Shown: positions 48,893 through 59,030 of the stretch, piece after piece
How positions within the stretch are numbered: the first letter of the stretch is position 1
Layout: each line of letters begins with the position of its first letter
The notes under the pieces: generated by a model
The model's input: the letters and a program-made list of their open reading frames with translations, nothing else
Database searches by the model: none
Told to the model about the DNA's origin: nothing
Origin: Bacillus sp. MRMR6
Lineage (GTDB): Bacteria > Bacillota > Bacilli > Bacillales > Cytobacillaceae
Reading direction: 5' to 3'
Length of the DNA: 64,000 nucleotides
Assembly (NCBI RefSeq): GCF_001940785.1
Contig: NZ_MSLS01000024.1
Span: 1 to 64,000, forward strand
Position numbers and translations under genes: made by a program

Positions 48893-49084
48893 TTGGGCTC
48901 AATCGGACAATTTGATATTAGGGAATTAATGCCGATTTTTCGCTATGGAGTAATAGCAGATCGCTGGGCAAGCAGACATCATACGGCAGATTGGGCAATG
49001 GCTCATGTGGCCTTTATTTTGCCAATTGTAAAGGATCAGCATGGGGCTTCCTCTTCTTTATTTACTTCTCAGTCTTGTATTTAA
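48893..49084 (+). pseudogene. Possible gene remnant, unknown
   Basis: A 63-codon frame from TTG 48893 encodes protein-like text (GQFDIRELMPIFRYGVIADR, then HHTADWAMAHVAFILPIVKD) but has no ribosome binding site and no recognised family. The 48706-49173 gap seems to hold decayed genes rather than intact ones. Confidence 0.3.
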
Positions 49085-49134
49085 AAGAAAGCTAAAAGGA
49101 CAGAGTTCACCGGGAAGAACTAGTACTCAATTGG

Positions 49135-49165
49135 CAAACCCTAGTCAATTTGACTAGGGTTTTAA
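49135..49165. terminator. Terminator at 3' end of ytfP
   Basis: AAACCCTAGTCA/TGACTAGGGTTT perfect stem with an AT-rich loop, usable on either strand. Confidence 0.88.
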
Positions 49166-49173
49166 CATTCGTA

Positions 49174-50436
49174 TTATTTAGAAAAAAGTGCAGCATTACC
49201 CCCCGCAAGTCTGCCAGTTACTAAAGCAGAGGTGATGTTATAGCCGCCTGTGTATCCATGGACATCGAGGATCTCACCACAAAAAAAGAGACCTTCCATC
49301 ATTTTTGAGCCCATCGTTTGTGGTTCTATTTCTTTAACGGATACACCTCCACCGGTAACGAATGCTTTTTCTAGCGGCAATGTTCCATTAACCTTTACTA
49401 AGAATTGCTTGCAGCTTTTCGCAAAGCTTCTAATTTTTTCATTTGAAATCATTGTACCCTGCACTAAAGCATCGATGCCATTAAACTCTAAAATAAATAA
49501 AAGATATCGTTCAGGAAGAAAGCCTTTCAAGGTGTTTTTGATACTCTTCTTTGGATCGCTTTTTACCAGTTTCACAATTTCTTGAAATACCTCTTCTTCT
49601 TTTTTATCAGGTAAAGCATCAACGCTCATGGTCACTTCATTTAGCTTCCACTTCTTCATCGCCTTTACGACAAATTGGCTGCAGCGAAGTACCGCAGGGC
49701 CGCTAAGACCAAAGTGAGTAAAAATCATATCCATCCGGTGAGAAATGATCGGCTTTCCTTTTGGATTCAAAACGCTTAATTCGATATCCCTTAAAGAAAG
49801 GCCCTGTAGTGATTTGTTTTTAATAAATGGCTCATTAGAGGTGACAGGCACCTCTGTAGGAAATAATTCAGTGATCGTGTGCCCCGCTTTTTTGGCCCAA
49901 GCGTAACCGTCTCCGGTTGAACCGGTATGAGGAACGGATTTTCCTCCCACGGCAATGACGATTGCTTTAGCCGAGATTTTCGTTCCATTTTTTAATAGCA
50001 CAGACGCGACACGCCCATCCTTATATTCAAGGTTGGCAACGGGGCTATTGGTATACACTTTCACTCGCAGCTTTTCTAATTGAGTTAACAGGGCGTCAAC
50101 GACAGATTGTGCTTTATCTGAAACGGGGAACATCCGGCCATGGTCTTCTTCTTTTAACTCAATACCTAGTCTTTCAAAGAACTTGATAATATCTTCATTA
50201 CTAAAAATCGAAAATGCACTATATAAAAATTTACCGTTGCCAGGTAAATGCTTAATAATTTCTTCAATAGGCAGACGATTAGTAACATTACAGCGACCGC
50301 CGCCTGAAATAGCCAGCTTTCTGCCTAACTTATCACCTTTATCAATTAATAGAACCCTTGCACCTTTTTCACCTGCAGCAATGGCTGCCATCAAGCCAGA
50401 AGGGCCGCCGCCGATTACAATTACATCATAATCCAT
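49174..50436 (-). CDS. ytfP: Flavoprotein YtfP (HI0933/BaiN family)
   Basis: 420-residue FAD-dependent oxidoreductase. Dinucleotide-binding motif [12 protein letters not shown] at the N-terminus, [12 protein letters not shown] characteristic of the HI0933 family, and a C-terminal FAD contact [15 protein letters not shown]. The substrate is unknown; related BaiN proteins are bile-acid dehydrogenases. Divergent from ytgP. Confidence 0.9.
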   Translation of the reverse strand: MDYDVIVIGGGPSGLMAAIAAGEKGARVLLIDKGDKLGRKLAISGGGRCNVTNRLPIEEIIKHLPGNGKFLYSAFSIFSNEDIIKFFERLGIELKEEDHGRMFPVSDKAQSVVDALLTQLEKLRVKVYTNSPVANLEYKDGRVASVLLKNGTKISAKAIVIAVGGKSVPHTGSTGDGYAWAKKAGHTITELFPTEVPVTSNEPFIKNKSLQGLSLRDIELSVLNPKGKPIISHRMDMIFTHFGLSGPAVLRCSQFVVKAMKKWKLNEVTMSVDALPDKKEEEVFQEIVKLVKSDPKKSIKNTLKGFLPERYLLFILEFNGIDALVQGTMISNEKIRSFAKSCKQFLVKVNGTLPLEKAFVTGGGVSVKEIEPQTMGSKMMEGLFFCGEILDVHGYTGGYNITSALVTGRLAGGNAALFSK

Positions 50437-50635
50437 CTACTACACCAACTTTATTTATAGTCATCCTAATTACTCATTATAAACATATCCACAAATTCTG
50501 AAAAGAAAACGAAATGTCAACAATTTTATTAAATTTACTATCGTTGTTAGTAGCATCGGGGATAAAAGAGATGTAAACTACTAATAGTGTGCAAAAGTAG
50601 TTATTTTTCTTCACTAGGAAGGGATTTTAGAGGTT

Positions 50636-52261
50636 ATGTCATCTAAGCTAATAAGAGGTACATTTATATTAACTTTTGGAACAATTTTATCAAAGGTTCT
50701 TGGTTTGCTTTATGTGATCCCTTTTTACCAGATCGTTGGATCTGAGGGAACTGCACTATATCAATATTCTTACATACCCTATACGATTTTTATTAGTATA
50801 GCAACCGCCGGGGTACCACTGGCTGTATCAAAGTTTATTTCAAAATATAATGCAATTGAGGAATATGCTGTAGGCAGGAAGTTGTTTAAATCCGGATTAT
50901 TGATTATGCTGATAACCGGTTTTGCGTCGTTTTTAATTTTGTATCTATCAGCACCATTCCTTGCCGAGTGGATTTTCCCTAAAAACGACAAAGAAGTGGC
51001 GTCAAGCATTAAGGACATTACTACTGTAATTAGAGCTGTCAGTTTTGCACTTATCGTGGTTCCGTTTATGAGTCTGATCAGAGGATTCTTCCAAGGCCAT
51101 CAATCCATGGGACCATCAGCCGTTTCGCAGGTAGTCGAACAAATTGTTCGGATTGTATTTCTATTAGCTGGAGCCTTTATTGTCATCCATATTTTAGATG
51201 GTAGTATAGTAACTGCTGTGAGTGTAGCTACCTTTGCTGCTTTTATTGGTGCGATTGGAAGTTTGGTGGTCCTTTTTTTGTATTTGTATAAGCGGAAACC
51301 GCACCTTGATGAACTGCTGCGGCAAGATAGAGGGACAGTAAAAATATCCTTACGTGAAATTTATAAAGAGATCATTGTCTATGCTGCCCCATTTGTGTTT
51401 GTCGGGATTGCAGGTCCGTTATTTCAAGCGATTGATCAAGTTACAGTTACTAGGGCTTTAATGGAGATGGGGAATAGTGAAGCTGCAGCTAAAGCAGCGT
51501 TCTCTATTTTAAATTTTGAATCACATAAAATCGTGATTATCCCTGTTTCATTGGCTACTGGATTTTCACTGGCACTTGTCCCAAGTATCACGAAAGCCTA
51601 TGTTGAAAATAACCGAAGGGACTTAAATACACAATTAAATCAGTCCTTTCAAATTATGCTGTTTTTAACTTTACCTGCTGCTGTCGGAATCTCACTTTTA
51701 GCTGAACCGGTTTACACGGTGTTTTATGAGCATAAGATGCTCGGTACAGAGGTTTTAAGTGTGTATGCTCCAGTTGCTATCCTATTTGCCCTGTTTTTAG
51801 TGACGGCAGCGATTCTGCAAGGAATAAATGAGCAAAGGTTTACCGTTTTAGGATTGCTGGTTGGGTTGTTAATTAAGCTGTCCCTTAATATTCCTTTAAT
51901 CAATCTGTTTGGTACTAAAGGAGCTGTATTATCAACAGCACTTGGGTATACCGTATCAATTTTAATTTATATTTTTGTTATTAAAAAGTTTGCAGGATAT
52001 CCGTTTAAGCTAGTATGGCGCAGAAGTTTATTAATTGTTATTTTTGCTGGCTTAATGTGGGTGGGTACAGGGTTGATTTATCAATTGCTATCATTGTTCC
52101 TATCGCCAGAAAGTAAGTTTCAATCGCTCATTATTATTATGATTAGTGCCGGTGTTGGGGTGATTATCTATTTTTACCTTGGATTAAAATCAGGACTTCT
52201 TACCAGACTATTTGGTAACAGGGTAGAACGTCTAAAAAGTAAATTGGGAATGGGTTCATAA
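50636..52261 (+). CDS. ytgP: Lipid II flippase family protein YtgP (MurJ/SpoVB superfamily)
   Basis: 541 residues, about 14 transmembrane helices, polysaccharide biosynthesis/MATE-like family. Characteristic segments: RGTFILTFGTILSKVLGL at the N-terminus and RGFFQGHQSMGPSAVSQ near 155. B. subtilis YtgP is the MurJ that flips lipid II for cell-wall synthesis, functionally redundant with Amj. Followed closely by ytzG. Confidence 0.9.
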   Translation: MSSKLIRGTFILTFGTILSKVLGLLYVIPFYQIVGSEGTALYQYSYIPYTIFISIATAGVPLAVSKFISKYNAIEEYAVGRKLFKSGLLIMLITGFASFLILYLSAPFLAEWIFPKNDKEVASSIKDITTVIRAVSFALIVVPFMSLIRGFFQGHQSMGPSAVSQVVEQIVRIVFLLAGAFIVIHILDGSIVTAVSVATFAAFIGAIGSLVVLFLYLYKRKPHLDELLRQDRGTVKISLREIYKEIIVYAAPFVFVGIAGPLFQAIDQVTVTRALMEMGNSEAAAKAAFSILNFESHKIVIIPVSLATGFSLALVPSITKAYVENNRRDLNTQLNQSFQIMLFLTLPAAVGISLLAEPVYTVFYEHKMLGTEVLSVYAPVAILFALFLVTAAILQGINEQRFTVLGLLVGLLIKLSLNIPLINLFGTKGAVLSTALGYTVSILIYIFVIKKFAGYPFKLVWRRSLLIVIFAGLMWVGTGLIYQLLSLFLSPESKFQSLIIIMISAGVGVIIYFYLGLKSGLLTRLFGNRVERLKSKLGMGS

Positions 52262-52290
52262 CTCCTAAGAATAAGGGGAGAGAGATTATA

Positions 52291-53010
52291 GTGAGAATTG
52301 ACAAAATGCTGGCCAATCTAGGGTTTGGCAGCCGTAAAGAAGTAAAGCAGCTTTTAAAAACCGGTGCCGTAAAGGTAGACGATGTCGTTGTAAAGGATCC
52401 GAAACAGCATGTCGACACAAATACACAAACGGTGACCTTAAATGGTGAAGTAGTGGAATACAAAGAGTTTATTTATTTAATGATGAACAAGCCGCCAGGA
52501 GTATTGTCCGCGACAGAAGATCAATCAACAGAAACGGTTATTGATTTATTAGAAATGGATGACCAAGTGTATGAGCCGTTTCCTGTTGGAAGGCTGGACA
52601 AGGATACTGAGGGGTTATTGCTTATTACCAATGATGGGCAGCTAGCCCACAAATTATTATCACCGAAGAAACATGTTCCCAAGACATATTTTGCAGTGAT
52701 AGACAGCGAAGTAACCGAAGAAGACGTTAAAGCCTTTTCCGAAGGGGTAATACTCGATGACGGATACGAAACTAAACCTGGTGACTTAAAAATATTAAAA
52801 ACAGGACTACATTCCGACATTGAACTTACCATTACCGAAGGGAAATTTCATCAGGTGAAAAGAATGTTCCAGGCTGTAGGGAAAAGAGTGGTTTATTTAA
52901 AGCGGATATCCATGGGACCGCTCCAGTTAGATGAGACGCTCGAGCTTGGAGAATACAGGGAGCTAACAGAGCTAGAAGTAGAGTTATTAAAAGAGTATCA
53001 AGTTAAATAA
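52291..53010 (+). CDS. ytzG: RsuA-family 16S rRNA pseudouridine synthase YtzG
   Basis: 239 residues: N-terminal S4 RNA-binding domain (about 1-60, MRIDKMLANLGFGSRKEV) and a catalytic domain with the Asp in GRLDKDTEGLLL. Predicted to form pseudouridine 516 in 16S rRNA. Start GTG at 52291 after GGGGAGAG. Confidence 0.9.
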   Translation: MRIDKMLANLGFGSRKEVKQLLKTGAVKVDDVVVKDPKQHVDTNTQTVTLNGEVVEYKEFIYLMMNKPPGVLSATEDQSTETVIDLLEMDDQVYEPFPVGRLDKDTEGLLLITNDGQLAHKLLSPKKHVPKTYFAVIDSEVTEEDVKAFSEGVILDDGYETKPGDLKILKTGLHSDIELTITEGKFHQVKRMFQAVGKRVVYLKRISMGPLQLDETLELGEYRELTELEVELLKEYQVK

Positions 53011-53015
53011 ATGAA

Positions 53016-53053
53016 CGCATGTGGAGCCAAATCCACATGCGTTTCTTCTTTAA
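53016..53053. terminator. Terminator ytzG / beta-propeller gene
   Basis: AACGCATGTGGA/TCCACATGCGTT stem with a GCCAAA loop and a T-rich tail. It overlaps the 3' end of the convergent gene. Confidence 0.9.
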
Positions 53054-54288
53054 AAATAGAAATCATATCCGCTGATCCGCTCTAACCATACCTGAGCATT
53101 TTTTCCATCTGCGTCTGCCATCCACAAATTCTGGCTAGAATCAGTTAAGTGTTTCTTTCTTACCCATGTGAGCTTCTTAATCGCTTTAATATATGTGGGC
53201 TGATAATCTCCATACCCTTTTGGTGGATGCGAAATTTGGATCTGCATCGGTTCACCCATTTTAATTAAATACAACGATGGGTTTGGTCTCTTGGCTGGAT
53301 CGTTTGACCATTCACTTTCCTTTACTCTAGAAACAACAAGCGAATCATCATCTCGCCAAGAAAAACCTAGTTCAGCAAAACTGGCAGGAGTTAGGTTCAT
53401 GGATTTAAAAGCAGGCATTTCGGTAATCGTCATATCTTTCTCTTTAAACCCGAGCACAATTCTACCTCCCCCAGAAATATAACCTAATAGATTTTTTTTC
53501 GGCGCCCATTTAGGAGAATCTAGATGGAGAATAATTTCATCAATGGCTTCGAACATTTTCCCATCCGCAGAAATAACACCAACTAAATTACTATCCATCG
53601 ACCAGGAAGCTGTAGGGCTGACGATAAAGCTAATCCATTGGGCATCAGGAGAAAAGTGGAAATCACTGGCATTAATGGCCAGTAGATTGACATCCCCCTT
53701 TTTAATTTCACTAGGGATCGTATATAAAGGCTTTACTCCTTCCGTCAGACTTGTAACACTATCAAAGTCTTTATTAAGTTCGATTTTATAAAGCTTTGGA
53801 TTTGTCCAGCCATCAGGGTGCAAGGATGCACTTGAAGAGCCAATAAAAGACTTCCCGTCAGGAAACCAAGCATAATCATCAACACCTAGAGCGATATTAT
53901 AAAAAGTATCAAGGTTCGAGACATTAAGAACCCTGCCGCTTTTAAAGGCCACGATATTTTCTACAGGTGACCATTTTGGATTGGCGCCATCAGGAGTAAT
54001 TCGTTTATGCTGTTTCGTTTCTAAACTATATACCCAAATTTCATTCTGAAAGTCTACATTTGTATTCTCTTTAGGTTCAATCTGATAGAGAATCCATTTC
54101 CCATCAGGTGACCATTGCGGGTCATAATGATAGATAGCAGCTTTTGTTGTAATCTTCTCTTCCTTGCCGTTCATTAATGTCCACAAATATCCATCTCTAA
54201 TAAAGGCGACGTTCAGCGTCGACTCTGCCTTTGCAAGTCCTGGTATCACCATTATTACAAGCAATAGTATAGATATCAATTTTCTCAT
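53050..54288 (-). CDS. Secreted TolB-like beta-propeller protein
   Basis: 412 residues with a signal peptide (cleavage likely after AKA, about residue 20) and PD40/WD40-like repeats carrying the motif W(S)[56 protein letters not shown]. Probably a 6-bladed propeller exported to the cell surface; ligand unknown. Transcribed alone, divergent from speD. Confidence 0.82.
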   Translation of the reverse strand: MRKLISILLLVIMVIPGLAKAESTLNVAFIRDGYLWTLMNGKEEKITTKAAIYHYDPQWSPDGKWILYQIEPKENTNVDFQNEIWVYSLETKQHKRITPDGANPKWSPVENIVAFKSGRVLNVSNLDTFYNIALGVDDYAWFPDGKSFIGSSSASLHPDGWTNPKLYKIELNKDFDSVTSLTEGVKPLYTIPSEIKKGDVNLLAINASDFHFSPDAQWISFIVSPTASWSMDSNLVGVISADGKMFEAIDEIILHLDSPKWAPKKNLLGYISGGGRIVLGFKEKDMTITEMPAFKSMNLTPASFAELGFSWRDDDSLVVSRVKESEWSNDPAKRPNPSLYLIKMGEPMQIQISHPPKGYGDYQPTYIKAIKKLTWVRKKHLTDSSQNLWMADADGKNAQVWLERISGYDFYF

Positions 54289-54443
54289 TTCATCACCTCA
54301 TCCATTCACATATAGTTATTTTCCACCAAACGGAAAAGAATATGTTAAAAATTATCAATGATCAAATGTTGGGTGATTTTTTTATAAATGGGCATTCTAA
54401 AAATATTTACAAGAGAATTTATATTGTTAAGGGGGAAGCCGTC

Positions 54444-55253
54444 ATGGAACTAACACACCAGAACCTCATTGAATTACATGGTTTTAATAACTTGACGAAG
54501 TCATTAAGTTTTAATATGTATGATATTTGCTATACACGGACGAGAGAAGAGCGTGAGGCATATTTACAATATATTGATAAAGAATATAGCGGCGGAAGAT
54601 TACAAAAAATTTTAAAGGATGTTGCCGAAATCATTGGTGCACATGTTCTGAATGTTGCCGCCCAGGATTTTGATCCGCAGGGAGCAAGTGTAACCATGCT
54701 GGTATCAGAAGGTCCGGTGACAAACGCCCCATCAGAACACTTTGAGGAATCACCAGGGCCGCTGCCAGATTCAATTATAATGAAGCTAGATAAAAGCCAC
54801 ATCACAGTGCATACATACCCTGAGTTCCACCCAGATGAGGGAATCAGTACATTTCGAGCTGATATTGATGTATCGACCTGTGGGGAAATCTCGCCTTTAA
54901 AGGCACTTCATTATCTTATTCGTTCCTTTGAGACGGATGTAATGACAATAGACTATCGTGTTCGTGGATTTACACGGGATAAAACAGGTCATAAGCTTTT
55001 TATTGATCATGAAATTAACTCCATTCAAAACTATATACCAGAGGATTTGGGCGAGTTATTCGATATGATTGATGTAAATGTCTATCAAGAAAACATTTTT
55101 CATACAAAATGCAAGCTAAGAGCATTCGATATTAATAATTATTTATTTGGGTATACAAAAGATAAATTAAACCCTGATGAACTAATTGAAATTACCGAAC
55201 GTTTAAAGCTTGAGATGGATGAAATTTTTTACGGGAAAAACATTGTTCAATAA
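54444..55253 (+). CDS. speD: S-adenosylmethionine decarboxylase proenzyme (long form)
   Basis: Makes decarboxylated SAM for spermidine. 269 residues, the E. coli-type length rather than the short ~126-residue SpeH of B. subtilis. The self-processing Lys-Ser site is visible in [13 protein letters not shown] (about residues 112-124); Ser becomes the pyruvoyl group. Cys in [13 protein letters not shown] is the catalytic Cys. The frame extends to 54342, but AAGGGGG upstream marks ATG 54444. No spermidine synthase gene is nearby. Confidence 0.93.
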   Translation: MELTHQNLIELHGFNNLTKSLSFNMYDICYTRTREEREAYLQYIDKEYSGGRLQKILKDVAEIIGAHVLNVAAQDFDPQGASVTMLVSEGPVTNAPSEHFEESPGPLPDSIIMKLDKSHITVHTYPEFHPDEGISTFRADIDVSTCGEISPLKALHYLIRSFETDVMTIDYRVRGFTRDKTGHKLFIDHEINSIQNYIPEDLGELFDMIDVNVYQENIFHTKCKLRAFDINNYLFGYTKDKLNPDELIEITERLKLEMDEIFYGKNIVQ

Positions 55254-55310
55254 TGACCATCTTAATCATAACCTCGCTCATTAGATATATAGCCAAAAGA
55301 AAGAGGCACC

Positions 55311-55344
55311 GCAGCTTTACTAAATAAGTAAAGCTGTTTTTTTG
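55311..55344 (+). terminator. Terminator after speD
   Basis: CAGCTTTACT/AGTAAAGCTG stem with an AAATA loop, T-run. Confidence 0.93.
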
Positions 55345-55360
55345 TCGTGTTTATTGTTTT

Positions 55361-55480
55361 GATCATGGGGATATCTCAAGAATTGAATACGAGTTGACAG
55401 ACCACTATACCATCACTAAGTATTTTCTAGAAAATCGTCAACGACTTTTATATGAACCTTTCATTGAAGAAAACGAATAA
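55361..55480 (+). pseudogene. Short start-less C-terminal gene fragment
   Basis: 39 codons ending at TAA 55478-55480 read as plausible protein (HGDISRIEYELTDHY, then TKYFLENRQRLLYEPF) with no start codon or ribosome binding site, directly after the speD terminator. Likely the tail of a deleted gene. Family unknown. Confidence 0.35.
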
Positions 55481-55507
55481 AAATAGCATGCGAAAGGCAT
55501 GCTATTT
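55480..55507 (-). terminator. Terminator of ytzE
   Basis: AAATAGCATGC/GCATGCTATTT stem; on the minus strand it runs into TTTTTATT. Confidence 0.85.
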
Positions 55508-55542
55508 CAGTTGATTATATTCATTTTACTTTTATTCGATGT

Positions 55543-55764
55543 TTAAGAGGATAACTTCACTTTCTTTTCTGTGGTCGTCCATTTTCCGCGGCTTGGGCTT
55601 ATTACCAAGTCATTATAGGCTAAAACATTTAAGTCTCGTTGTATGGTGCGAGGAGTGATACCAAATTCCTCTACAAGTTCTTGCGTCGTGACAGTCCCAT
55701 TATTACGAATAAACATGTAGATGCATTTGATGCGGTTTAACATCCGGTTAGTCGAAGGTTTCAA
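55543..55764 (-). CDS. ytzE: DeoR-type HTH protein YtzE
   Basis: 73-residue protein consisting only of a DeoR-like winged helix-turn-helix: RIKCIYMFIRNNGTVTTQEL and FGITPRTIQRDLNVL. It lacks the sugar-phosphate sensing domain of full DeoR regulators, as in B. subtilis YtzE. Start TTG 55764 preceded by GGGAG. Target genes unknown. Confidence 0.85.
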   Translation of the reverse strand: MKPSTNRMLNRIKCIYMFIRNNGTVTTQELVEEFGITPRTIQRDLNVLAYNDLVISPSRGKWTTTEKKVKLSS

Positions 55765-56185
55765 AGAACCACTCCCTATCCTTTTTTCAAACCCTATGGC
55801 AATATATTCCTGCTACCGACAGCCTCTTTGCATATTATGTAATTTTCTTTTCCGCAGACAACTCCTTTTTGTGAATCGTTGCAGTGGGAACTATGATGTC
55901 TATCATTAACCTTATTGTACCCACAATATCTGAAAATTTCCACCATTACAAGTAATTTTTCAAATAATCTTCCATTTATCGCTTAAATCGTTCGGATTTT
56001 CCCCTCCTTTAGCTTTTTCTTACTTTAGTCTATGGGCAATAACGTTAAGAATATGATAATAAATTGAATTTTTAGTAAATTTTTATTAGGAAATAAATCT
56101 TATTTGATTGACCAGAGAGGATTGCTAATTTATTTGTAAAAATGCTATTGTTTTTATTAGAAGTTTAATAAGGAGGTCAAGTTGG
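55765..56185. other. 421-bp AT-rich intergenic region
   Basis: No gene, RNA motif or strong hairpin seen. TTGACC at 56108-56113 is followed 17 nt later by TATTTG, a weak candidate promoter for the pepV remnant and dat. Confidence 0.4.
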
Positions 56186-56411
56186 ATGGAAAAAATCAAT
56201 TGGCTTGCGGAAGTAGAAAAGAGAAGAGAGTTACTGATCAAAGACACCCAGGAACTATTACATATTAAAAGTCTGCTAGATGAAGGGCCCATTATTTTCA
56301 GGAAGAACTGACATTGCCCATCAAAAAGATGAATATATCTTTATCGAAGACTTATTAAAAGCAACGGCTATCTATGCACAAGCAATCTTTGAGTTAGCTC
56401 AAGCTGAATAA
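56186..56411 (+). pseudogene. pepV: Internally deleted dipeptidase PepV (ytjP) remnant
   Basis: The 5' end is intact: AAGGAGG, ATG 56186 and MEKINWLAEVEKRRELLIKDT, the start of the M20 dipeptidase PepV/YtjP. After about 37 codons it runs into an in-frame TGA (56309-56311). In another frame the authentic PepV C-terminus follows (GRTDIAHQKDEYIFIEDLL to a stop at 56409-56411). About 1.2 kb of coding sequence, including all metal ligands, is missing. The retained termini next to ytzE and dat match B. subtilis gene order. Confidence 0.85.
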
Positions 56412-56433
56412 AAGGAAAAGGGGAAATGGGAGA

Positions 56434-57306
56434 ATGGGATTTGCTTTATTAAACGGGGAATTGATAGACCGTTCAGAAGCGAGGGTTGACGTCGAAGACA
56501 GAGGCTTTCAGTTTGGCGATGGCGTCTATGAGGTGATTCGTGTCTATAACGGGAAAATGTTCACTGCGAAGGAACATTTGGAGCGATTTGAAAAAAGTGC
56601 AAGCAGCATTGGAATCTCGCTTCCATATAACACGGCACAATTAACAGAGCTGGTAGAGAATCTTTTGGTTAAAAACAACCTTGAACAAGGGAATATTTAT
56701 ATGCAGATCACCAGAGGGGCCGCACCTCGCAATCATGTATTTCCTACAACAGAGATTAAGCCAACTTTAATTGCTTACACGAATATAGTTCCCCGGCCCC
56801 TAGAGAGCCTAAAATCTGGTGTGAAGACGATTTTAACGGAGGATATTCGCTGGCTGCGCTGTGATATTAAAAGCCTAAATTTATTAGGGAACTTATTAGC
56901 GAAACAAAAAGCTGCTGAACAGGGCTGCTATGAAGCAATTCAACATCGTGGGCAAACCGTAACCGAGGGAAGTGCCTCAAATGTATTTATCATAAAAAAT
57001 GGGGCTGTGATCACCCATGAATCAAATCATTTAATCTTAAAAGGAATTACAAAGGATGTTATTTTAAACCTTAGCTTCAAAAATAATATTCCGGTAGAAG
57101 AGCGAGCCTTTACGCTAGAAGAATTAGAGCAAGCAGACGAAGTTTTTCTATCTAGCACAACCTCAGAGGTAATGCCCGTTATTGAAATCAATGGCCAAAA
57201 AATTAAAGATGGCAAAATAGGAGTAATCACACAACAGCTCCAAAAACTATTCATCCAAGAAATCGAAAAACAATGCGGTAAGCTCGCTGACAATATCATA
57301 CATTAG
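56434..57306 (+). CDS. dat: D-alanine aminotransferase
   Basis: PLP fold type IV transaminase interconverting D-amino acids and 2-oxo acids, supplying D-glutamate. 290 residues. N-terminal DRGFQFGDGVYEVIR and the PLP-binding Lys in DIKSLNLLGNLLAKQ (Lys about 146), with EGSASNVF further on. Branched-chain aminotransferases share the fold, but the DIKSLNLLGN sequence is of the D-alanine type. Confidence 0.93.
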   Translation: MGFALLNGELIDRSEARVDVEDRGFQFGDGVYEVIRVYNGKMFTAKEHLERFEKSASSIGISLPYNTAQLTELVENLLVKNNLEQGNIYMQITRGAAPRNHVFPTTEIKPTLIAYTNIVPRPLESLKSGVKTILTEDIRWLRCDIKSLNLLGNLLAKQKAAEQGCYEAIQHRGQTVTEGSASNVFIIKNGAVITHESNHLILKGITKDVILNLSFKNNIPVEERAFTLEELEQADEVFLSSTTSEVMPVIEINGQKIKDGKIGVITQQLQKLFIQEIEKQCGKLADNIIH

Positions 57307-57308
57307 TT

Positions 57309-57348
57309 AAACGTGCGTGCAGAAAAAACTGCCGCACGTTTTATTTTT
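57309..57348 (+). terminator. Terminator after dat
   Basis: AACGTGCG-T-GCAG/CTGC-CGCACGTT stem, A-rich loop, T-run. Confidence 0.9.
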
Positions 57349-57457
57349 ACTATTAAATTTCACCATAATAGTAAAAAATATTATCTAACTGTTTTGTAAG
57401 CATACATACAAGTAACTCAAAATAGTCTAAAATGAGAAAAAAGGAATGAACATTTTG

Positions 57458-58021
57458 ATGAATCAAACACATTATTTTTTCGCTTTAAAACTGCCGTCGG
57501 AAACAAAAATGGTCTTAGGAGAACATATGGATAAACTAAGGGAAATTATGCCCTTTAGCCGCTGGGTTCACCCTGAAGACTTGCATATCACTCTAGCCTT
57601 CCTCGGGCATGCTCCTCTTGATCAATTAGAGAGCGCCGTTCGTAATGTGGAAAAAGCGATCCAGAGAGTTAATCCGGTAAAATTGCAGATTGACAAACTT
57701 GGCACTTTTGGTCCTATAAATTCACCACGGATATTCTGGGCCGGGACAGAAGATAATGCTGATATGCAATTAGTGAGAGAACGTGTTTTTAAAGCATGTT
57801 TAGATGCTGGATTTAAGCTTGAAACTAGACCGTTCAAGCCCCATATCACACTGGCAAGGAAATGGATAGGCGAGAATACATTTAAACAGGACCTACTGAA
57901 CAAGGGGCAAAGCCTTCAGCCAATTCCGCTTGAGCTTACAGTCCGGGATGTTGTTCTATATCAAACACACTTACAAAAAACACCTAAATACGAAGAAACG
58001 ACAGTATTTCCGCTAACTTAA
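57458..58021 (+). CDS. thpR: RNA 2',3'-cyclic phosphodiesterase ThpR/LigT (YtlP)
   Basis: 187-residue 2H phosphoesterase with the two HxTx motifs HITLAFLG and HITLARKW. Acts on 2',3'-cyclic phosphate RNA ends, perhaps in RNA repair. The start is uncertain: AAAGGA is adjacent to ATG 57446 (too close), TTG 57455 has spacing 9 and ATG 57458 spacing 12. Confidence 0.88.
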   Translation: MNQTHYFFALKLPSETKMVLGEHMDKLREIMPFSRWVHPEDLHITLAFLGHAPLDQLESAVRNVEKAIQRVNPVKLQIDKLGTFGPINSPRIFWAGTEDNADMQLVRERVFKACLDAGFKLETRPFKPHITLARKWIGENTFKQDLLNKGQSLQPIPLELTVRDVVLYQTHLQKTPKYEETTVFPLT

Positions 58022-58049
58022 TACTTATAAAATAACAAAGGTTGGTCGT

Positions 58050-59030
58050 ATGAAGAAAATCTACTTTCTAATTAATCCTAAAGCAAGGAATGGCTATTGT
58101 CTTAAAATATGGGAAAGAGTAGAACTACAATTAACGGAGAGTAAGATTGTATACCAGTCGTTTTTCACTGAATATCAAGGACATGCAAATATTATTGCTA
58201 CTCATATAGCCTCAAGTACTAGTGAGGAAATAGTCATAATTGCAGTGGGCGGCGATGGAACCATGCATGAAGTGGTGAATGGAACTGTACAATATAATAA
58301 TGTAACTTTAGGATTTATACCGGGAGGGTCTGGAAATGATTTCTCTCGGGGCTTTCTCATTCCAGTTGACCCCTTGGAGGCACTAAAGGTAATCCTTCGC
58401 CTCGTGAAACAGGATGCTGACCAAATTGATGTTGGAAAAGTAAACATGAACGATCATTCTGAGCATTACTTTATCAATAATATGGGAGCAGGATTTGATG
58501 CCTTAGTATCGCAAGAGGTCAATCAGTCGAGAATGAAAGCCGTACTTAATAAACTGTCATTAGGACGTTTAATATACGTCTATGTCCTTTTAAAGGAACT
58601 CTTCACTTACAACTGCACGACAATTAATCTATCAATTGATGGAAAAATACAAATATACGAAAAAACTTGGTTTGTAACGGTCTCCAACCAGCCCTATTAT
58701 GGAGGAGGCATGAAGATTGCCCCAGAGGCAGAACCAGATGATGGCCACTTGGATATTACAATTGTCCACAGTTTATCGAGAATAAAGCTTTTATTTGTTT
58801 TTATCAGTGTTTTTTGGGGGAAACATGTATTGTTTAAAGAGGTTAAATCCTTTAAAGGCAGAAAAATTAGTTTACATTCATCATCTCCTTTATATGTACA
58901 CGCTGATGGAGAAGATATTGGCTATACTCCCCTTAATATTCGAATTCAAACAAAAAAGATTAAGGTACTGAGCAGTAGGGAAAATAGAGGAGAAGTTAAT
59001 CTGAAAGAGAGGGACTCGAATGAATGCTAA
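58050..59030 (+). CDS. ytlR: Diacylglycerol/lipid kinase family protein YtlR
   Basis: 326 residues of the DagK/YegS fold: INPKARNGY at the N-terminus, the nucleotide-binding GGDGTMHEVVNG (about 70-81) and PGGSGNDFSRG. Predicted lipid kinase; substrate unproven, and B. subtilis has a separate essential DgkB. Its end overlaps the pullulanase start by 11 nt. Confidence 0.88.
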   Translation: MKKIYFLINPKARNGYCLKIWERVELQLTESKIVYQSFFTEYQGHANIIATHIASSTSEEIVIIAVGGDGTMHEVVNGTVQYNNVTLGFIPGGSGNDFSRGFLIPVDPLEALKVILRLVKQDADQIDVGKVNMNDHSEHYFINNMGAGFDALVSQEVNQSRMKAVLNKLSLGRLIYVYVLLKELFTYNCTTINLSIDGKIQIYEKTWFVTVSNQPYYGGGMKIAPEAEPDDGHLDITIVHSLSRIKLLFVFISVFWGKHVLFKEVKSFKGRKISLHSSSPLYVHADGEDIGYTPLNIRIQTKKIKVLSSRENRGEVNLKERDSNEC

